Below, piece after piece: positions 4,794 to 7,235 of a DNA stretch of 7,235 bases. How positions within the stretch are numbered: position 1 is the stretch's first letter; each line of letters opens with the position of its first letter. Both the position numbers and the translations under genes were made by a program. Under the pieces are notes generated by a model. That model ran no database searches and was not told the origin of the DNA. It worked only from the letters and a program-made list of their open reading frames with translations. Source of the stretch: Candidatus Roizmanbacteria bacterium (lineage in GTDB: Bacteria; Patescibacteriota; Microgenomatia; UBA1406; GWC2-37-13); contig JACQRR010000042.1 in NCBI GenBank assembly GCA_016206365.1, positions 1 through 7,235 on the forward strand, read 5' to 3'.

Positions 4794-4907
4794 AGTAAAA
4801 TCCTCGGGGGTGGAACCCCGTCTGAGGGGCTGGAAACAGAGTTTGGTATTGGTTATAGTCTCAATCGTCACATTGTGACGATATTTCCAACTCCGGAGGT
4901 TGGATTT
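4776..4907 (-). pseudogene. Relic of nucleotidyltransferase 3' end, copy B
   Basis: The minus strand reads KSNLRSWKYRHN, then VTIETITNTKLCFQP, an extra stretch LRRGST, then PEDFTKKVPI and TGA. It matches copy A and the real gene end (W-F-H-P-E-D-F) except for substitutions and a short insertion that appears to partly repeat the TTCCAGCCCC/TTCCACCCC motif. The frame is open back to an ATG at 4991, but those 28 extra codons match nothing and lack a promoter. I treat it as a decayed fragment. Its stop codon lies inside the terminator stem at 4752-4793. Confidence 0.55.
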
Positions 4908-4908
4908 T
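4866..4908 (+). repeat. Hairpin repeat, copy 4, with adjacent second dyad
   Basis: CCAACTCCGGAGGTTGG (4887-4903) plus ATTTT. A perfect 6-bp dyad CGTCAC-att-GTGACG (4866-4880) lies just upstream, forming two stem-loops in tandem. In copy A the equivalent first dyad is imperfect. Confidence 0.6.
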
Positions 4909-5062
4909 AAATATTCTGGGATTAAAAAATTATGCCAATCTAAAAAGTTTCCTCCTGAAGTGGGTGGATTATCTTTCTTTGCGTCTTGCATAGAAAGTTT
5001 CGTTTAGTTGAAATCAAATATATTATATTCTTATTGAAATGTAATTGTCAATACGATATTTT

Positions 5063-5086
5063 CAACCCCGGGGGTTGGATTTTCTT
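5063..5086 (+). repeat. Hairpin repeat, copy 5
   Basis: CAACCC-cgg-GGGTTG, a stronger stem than the other copies, is followed by GATTTTCTTTT. It is preceded by ATACGATATTTT, resembling the GACGATATTT lead-in of other copies. The nucleotidyltransferase relic found beside copies 3, 4 and 6 is absent. Confidence 0.6.
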
Positions 5087-5142
5087 TTATAGTAGAAGAA
5101 AGACAATTTAAATGCAACATACAGATCGTAGGAAGAAAAAAA

Positions 5143-5207
5143 TAAACGGAAAGAGAATAAGGAGATTAGGCGGATTTAAGGGAAAATAAGGGAAAAAAGG
5201 GGAAAAA
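5143..5207 (+). repeat. Purine-rich 10-bp tandem array, copy 3
   Basis: Units include TAAACGGAAA, TAAGGAGAT, TAGGCGGATT, TAAGGGAAAA, TAAGGGAAAA and a final AAGGGGAAAAA. Spacing is 10 bp for most units, with one 9-bp unit. This copy lies upstream of the 5274 gene, not next to a relic. Confidence 0.6.
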
Positions 5208-5245
5208 TTTCTTCAATATTTATTGACTATCATCTACAATATTTA

Positions 5246-5254
5246 TGTTATATT
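5246..5254 (+). promoter_or_regulatory. Extended -10 promoter of the 5274-6005 gene
   Basis: TGt-TATATT. A TTGACT (5223-5228) lies upstream, but at a spacing of 20, too long for a typical -35. The ATG at 5274 is 19 bases past the box, giving a leader of about 13 nucleotides. TACAAT at 5235-5240 is an alternative -10. Confidence 0.45.
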
Positions 5255-5273
5255 TTATTCTGTACACTACCCT

Positions 5274-6005
5274 ATGACGTTTGACTCAACAACTGAACGA
5301 AAAACAACGCGCCTGCCAATTTTACTTTGGACCCAGAAGGGGCCAGTTACTCTCGAGACTCCAGCGTTGGAAAGGGTAAGAAATGACCCAGATTTGTTAA
5401 GTCAGTTTGGTCCTACCCAGGAAATAATCCGATATAAAAGTAATTTTATCGAAGGTTGGCTCAGAAACAAAATTATCGGAGTCTTTGCCGATAGATTAGC
5501 TCAAGCAAGAGCGGATAATAAGCTAGACACTCAAACCATAACTTCTGAAGAAATAAGATTTAATACAATCTATAGCGCTACGGGAAATCCCTGGGCAGTC
5601 CTGCCTGATGACTTTCCCGATATTTTAACCGATGCGATGTTGGTTGAGATGTTTTTTCCTTCTTTTGTTGGGGAGCTTAAACCAATAGAGTTTCGATCCA
5701 TGTATGCAGCCTATCACTCTGATAAGCAAAGAAAAATGTATATACCAACCGAAATAGATTCTATATATTTTGAGTATGAAGACATCGATATCTCAGATGA
5801 AAGACCAGGCCTCTCTGAGGTTAGATCCAAATTAGCTTATATTCCTGAAGAGGCCCGCAAAGATTTGATTAAAACTGATCCGAGAATCTTTCCTCCTTTA
5901 ATTAAGCATAAAATTTTTCCTTTCACAACAAAAGCGATGAATTTTGCTCAAAAATATTTCTATCCTGAAATCAGGCAAGCCGGTACTGAATTTTCTAAAA
6001 ATTAG
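5274..6005 (+). CDS. Unrecognised 243-aa soluble protein
   Basis: I do not recognise this protein. The frame is open from a TTG at 5223, but the predicted promoter sits inside that extension, so ATG 5274 is chosen. It ends TAG. It has no signal peptide or membrane helix. The N-terminal third is mixed, with RLPILLWTQKGPVTLETP near residues 13-30. The middle contains an aromatic, acidic stretch PWAVLPDDFPDILTDAMLVE. A very acidic, Tyr-rich segment follows near residue 160 (IYFEYEDIDISDERPG). The C-terminus is basic and aromatic (KHKIFPFTTKAMNFAQKYF). There are no cysteines. No Shine-Dalgarno site is seen. It is flanked on both sides by repeats and probably transcribed alone, ending at the hairpin at 6128 or the terminator at 6210. 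Confidence 0.75.
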   Translation: MTFDSTTERKTTRLPILLWTQKGPVTLETPALERVRNDPDLLSQFGPTQEIIRYKSNFIEGWLRNKIIGVFADRLAQARADNKLDTQTITSEEIRFNTIYSATGNPWAVLPDDFPDILTDAMLVEMFFPSFVGELKPIEFRSMYAAYHSDKQRKMYIPTEIDSIYFEYEDIDISDERPGLSEVRSKLAYIPEEARKDLIKTDPRIFPPLIKHKIFPFTTKAMNFAQKYFYPEIRQAGTEFSKN

Positions 6006-6025
6006 AAATCGCGGATTTGACTTGC

Positions 6026-6148
6026 TTATTCTCTTGGCGAAATACTGCGGATGTAACTCCGTTTAACGAGTCGAAACCGGTGCCGGAAATCGGTTATAGT
6101 CTCCGCCGTCAGATTGTGACAGTATTTCCAACGCCGGAGGTTGGATTT
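6026..6148 (-). pseudogene. Degraded relic of nucleotidyltransferase 3' end, copy C
   Basis: The minus strand reads KSNLRRWKYCHN then LTAETITDFRHRFRLVKR before TAA. The first 20 residues match relics A and B, while the W-F-H-P-E-D-F motif is gone, replaced by unrelated sequence. This is the oldest-looking copy. Confidence 0.45.
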
Positions 6149-6155
6149 TCTTTTA
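6128..6155 (+). terminator. Hairpin repeat, copy 6; likely terminator after 5274-6005
   Basis: CCAACGCCGGAGGTTGG followed by ATTTTCTTTTA, preceded by GTGACAGTATTT. It lies about 120 bases beyond the stop codon of the 5274-6005 gene and has one of the better T-runs in the family. Confidence 0.55.
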
Positions 6156-6159
6156 TTAA

Positions 6160-6280
6160 ATCGGTATAAATTAATACTAAAGTATATTTAGTTTGTCTTC
6201 AAGGTCTAACCCACTCCGGGGTGGGTTTTTACATTGCCAAAACTGTATGCGGCCGCATGTTGTAGAATCAATATTTTAAG
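6160..6280 (+). repeat. Repeat pair member 2: palindrome plus terminator module
   Basis: Sister of 4611-4735. It holds the terminator at 6210-6230 and the palindrome ATGCGGCCGCAT (6247-6258), 12 bp here against 16 in the other copy. In both copies the module follows a hairpin or terminator downstream of a plus-strand gene. Confidence 0.7.
6210..6230 (+). terminator. Intrinsic terminator in repeat pair member 2
   Basis: CCCAC-tccggg-GTGGG (6210-6225) followed by five Ts. It has a cleaner stem than the sister at 4666. Confidence 0.65.
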
Positions 6281-6298
6281 ACTGAACTCTGTAGATTT

Positions 6299-6358
6299 TA
6301 AAGGATAATAAAGGAGTTTAGAGGAAATTAGGGGAACTTAAGGGAGAATAAGGGAAGT
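6299..6358 (+). repeat. Purine-rich 10-bp tandem array, copy 4 (longest, uninterrupted)
   Basis: Six consecutive decamers: TAAAGGATAA, TAAAGGAGTT, TAGAGGAAAT, TAGGGGAACT, TAAGGGAGAA, TAAGGGAAGT. On the minus strand this is the 3' flank of the nucleotidyltransferase gene, starting at its stop codon. That strand contains 20 C and only 1 G in 60 bases. Confidence 0.75.
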
Positions 6359-7235
6359 TAAATTTTGATTTTTCTTGCAAAATCCTCGGGGTGGAACCAG
6401 AGCTGGGAGTCGGTTACAATCTCCGTCGTCTGATGCTTTCTTATGAAGTGAAGTTGAAAACTTTTAAGTAAAATTTCAAACCATTGGCTTACTCTGTCAT
6501 TTCGAACGAAGTGAGAAATCCAGCGACCGAAGGGAGCGTAAAAAACATTATTACGCTTCGCTAGATTCCTCGTCGCTTCGCTCCTCGGAATGACACGGGG
6601 GGCGTTTGGGAATATATCAAATACCCACCTATTGGCATCAATGAACCTCAAGTAAATATCATCTTTTTGAACAAGCGCTTTCATCTGGAGGACTTCGTGG
6701 GCGACATATTCTGTTTTTTTATTGTCGGGAACGGATAAGTTCGATTCGTCGAAGAAGAGGTTGAGGCAGATTTTATCCTTTATTTCGGAAGAATTCGGAA
6801 GAGATCGGAGTGTCGGAAGAGATCGGATATCGGATATATCAGATACATCGGATAAATCTGATTTTACTGATTTATCTGAATTCTTCTGGTTTCTGATTTT
6901 TCTGACTTCTGATCTATTCTGATTTATCTGGTGTCGTCTTCGTCTCATTCCTAAGATTTGAGCTAAAATTAAAGCTATAAATCTGCCGGTATATAGTCTA
7001 TTCTTGGCGGTGATGATAAATAGATCTATGTCGTGGCTTTCGTCGGCATTGAGCATGGCAACAGAGCCTGATAATCCGATGAGTTTGATTTGGGGGGAAA
7101 GGAAGAGAAGCTTAATGTAGAGTTTGAATCTCCAGGAGTTTAGTTTATTGTTAGAGATAATCTGTCTTTTTAGGAAATTGTTATATTGTTGAATTGCTAT
7201 ATTGTTTTTACGCTTCGACAGGTACAGTGCTGTAC
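6358..7235 (-). CDS. Nucleotidyltransferase-fold protein, 5' end outside window
   Basis: The minus-strand frame is open from the right edge to TAA (6358-6360), giving 291 visible residues; the true start lies outside. GLSGSVAMLNADESHDIDLF (visible residues 53-72) fits the pol-beta nucleotidyltransferase pattern: Gly56-Ser57, then Asp68-Ile-Asp70 as metal ligands. LNLFFDE further on may hold the third carboxylate. TEYVAHEVLQMKAL and ANRWVFDIFPNA are segments I recall from a Patescibacteria family of this fold; their substrate is unknown. The ATG at 7056 sits in the middle of the motif and is not a start. Three tracts look inserted: an 8-bp tandem repeat near residues 10-21, an S-D-rich linker near 101-150, and a TGTCATT palindromic element read as residues 213-247 (VIPRSEATRNL...). 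The last 25 residues, ending LWFHPEDFARKIKI, are also found in intergenic relics. It could be a functional enzyme with variable linkers or an early pseudogene. Confidence 0.75.
   Translation of the reverse strand, partial: TALYLSKRKNNIAIQQYNNFLKRQIISNNKLNSWRFKLYIKLLFLSPQIKLIGLSGSVAMLNADESHDIDLFIITAKNRLYTGRFIALILAQILGMRRRRHQINQNRSEVRKIRNQKNSDKSVKSDLSDVSDISDIRSLPTLRSLPNSSEIKDKICLNLFFDESNLSVPDNKKTEYVAHEVLQMKALVQKDDIYLRFIDANRWVFDIFPNAPRVIPRSEATRNLAKRNNVFYAPFGRWISHFVRNDRVSQWFEILLKSFQLHFIRKHQTTEIVTDSQLWFHPEDFARKIKI
6495..6595. repeat. TGTCATTTCGA-type palindromic repeat inside a coding frame
   Basis: It opens TGTCATTTCGAACGAAGTGA and closes CTCGGAATGACA, with internal inverted segments (TTACGCTTCGCT against AGGGAGCGTAA; GAGAAATC against GATTCCTC). 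It is read without a stop in the nucleotidyltransferase frame. It is a different sequence class from the elements at 1781 and 3490 but has the same TGTCATT...AATGACA ends. Confidence 0.7.
6785..6932. repeat. Degenerate 7-10 bp tandem repeat encoding an S-D-rich linker
   Basis: On the plus strand, short units built on ATCGGATA and CTGATTTAT are strung head to tail. On the minus strand most units are 9 bp, giving SDLSDVSDISD-type triplets in the nucleotidyltransferase. The tract lies between the RRRR segment and the DKICLNLFFDE segment of that protein. The plus-strand reading frame at 6722-6922 is its shadow. Confidence 0.65.
7173..7204. repeat. 8-bp tandem repeat in the nucleotidyltransferase gene
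   Basis: Four 8-bp units on the plus strand: GGAAATTG, TTATATTG, TTGAATTG, CTATATTG. Read on the minus strand they give the N/Q/Y-rich stretch NIAIQQYNNF. Since 8 is not a multiple of 3, gain or loss of one unit would shift the frame. Confidence 0.55.

Larger units (their letters stand above)
4472..5245. other. Long gene-free repeat region between lipoprotein and 5274 gene
   Basis: I see no credible gene. Bases 4472-4610 hold nothing I can name. Then come a repeat with a palindrome and terminator (4611-4735), a strong terminator (4752-4793), a pseudogene relic on the minus strand (4776-4907), two hairpin repeats (4887 and 5063) and a decamer array (5143-5207). The reading frames 4648-4878 (+) and 4776-4991 (-) are made of these repeats. 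Confidence 0.65.
6006..6357. other. 352-base repeat-filled intergenic stretch
   Basis: No gene is seen. It holds a degraded relic on the minus strand (6026-6148), a hairpin (6128-6155), repeat pair member 2 with its terminator (6160-6280), the 21-bp duplicated lead-in (6285-6305) and a decamer array (6299-6358). It lies between convergent genes, so both strands need termination here. Confidence 0.7.

Noticed and set aside
4648..4878. 76-codon plus-strand reading frame
   Set aside because: It reads through two terminators, a palindrome and a relic. No start context and no conserved content.
4776..4991. 71-codon minus-strand reading frame as a small gene
   Set aside because: Its C-terminal part is a decayed copy of the nucleotidyltransferase gene end, its stop lies in a terminator stem, and the first 28 codons have no promoter or recognisable content.
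5223..5273. TTG start that would add 17 residues to the 5274-6005 protein
   Set aside because: The extended -10 box (5246-5254) lies inside it, and the added residues look like translated AT-rich intergenic DNA.
6722..6922. 66-codon plus-strand reading frame rich in S and D
   Set aside because: It is the opposite-strand reading of the tandem repeat inside the nucleotidyltransferase gene; the repeat is nearly palindromic in coding character.
7054..7056. ATG at 7056 as the start of the nucleotidyltransferase
   Set aside because: It falls within the GS...DxD catalytic motif. The frame continues upstream through GLSGSVA to the window edge.

Overview
The window is AT-rich, gene-sparse bacterial DNA. 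It holds seven protein genes (one running off the right edge) separated by long intergenic stretches full of dispersed repeats. I infer a Candidate Phyla Radiation (Patescibacteria, perhaps Microgenomates-like) genome. The grounds are a nucleotidyltransferase of a type I recall from those genomes, genes with no Shine-Dalgarno site and very short predicted leaders, TGTCATT...AATGACA palindromic repeats, and mostly unrecognisable small proteins. This placement is inference and was not tested by any search.

Layout. Two unrecognised genes lie on the minus strand (83-616 and 701-1372), the second with a clear promoter almost touching its start codon. A 656-base gene-free stretch (1381-2036) holds a fragment of an inverted-repeat element, a purine-rich decamer array and a second inverted-repeat element of about 250 bp. 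Four plus-strand genes follow, each apparently with its own promoter: an unrecognised protein (2037-2744), a DUF1003 two-helix membrane protein (2943-3452), a probable lipoprotein (3862-4446) and another unrecognised protein (5274-6005). The minus-strand gene at the right edge (6358-7235, 5' end outside) is a nucleotidyltransferase-fold protein with three repeat tracts inside its reading frame and a 3' end shared with an intergenic repeat.

The intergenic DNA is modular and the same parts recur. They are: (i) a hairpin of the type CCAACTCCGGAGGTTGG followed by ATTTT, six copies, all with the T-run on the plus strand; (ii) arrays of a 10-bp unit resembling TAAGGGAAGT, four copies, all purine-rich on the plus strand; (iii) minus-strand relics of the 3' end of the nucleotidyltransferase gene, three copies, one identical to the real gene over 113 bp; (iv) a 120-125 bp repeat pair carrying a GCGGCCGC palindrome and an intrinsic terminator; (v) three different TGTCATT-type palindromic elements. 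One of these, bounded by perfect 13-bp inverted repeats, sits inside a duplicated segment whose other copy is nearly uninterrupted.

No transposase, integrase, tRNA, rRNA or CRISPR array is visible, so the repeats must be mobilised in trans, if at all. The genes give no sign of a shared pathway. The coherent signal in the window is repeat architecture and transcription boundaries, not a metabolic or defence operon.
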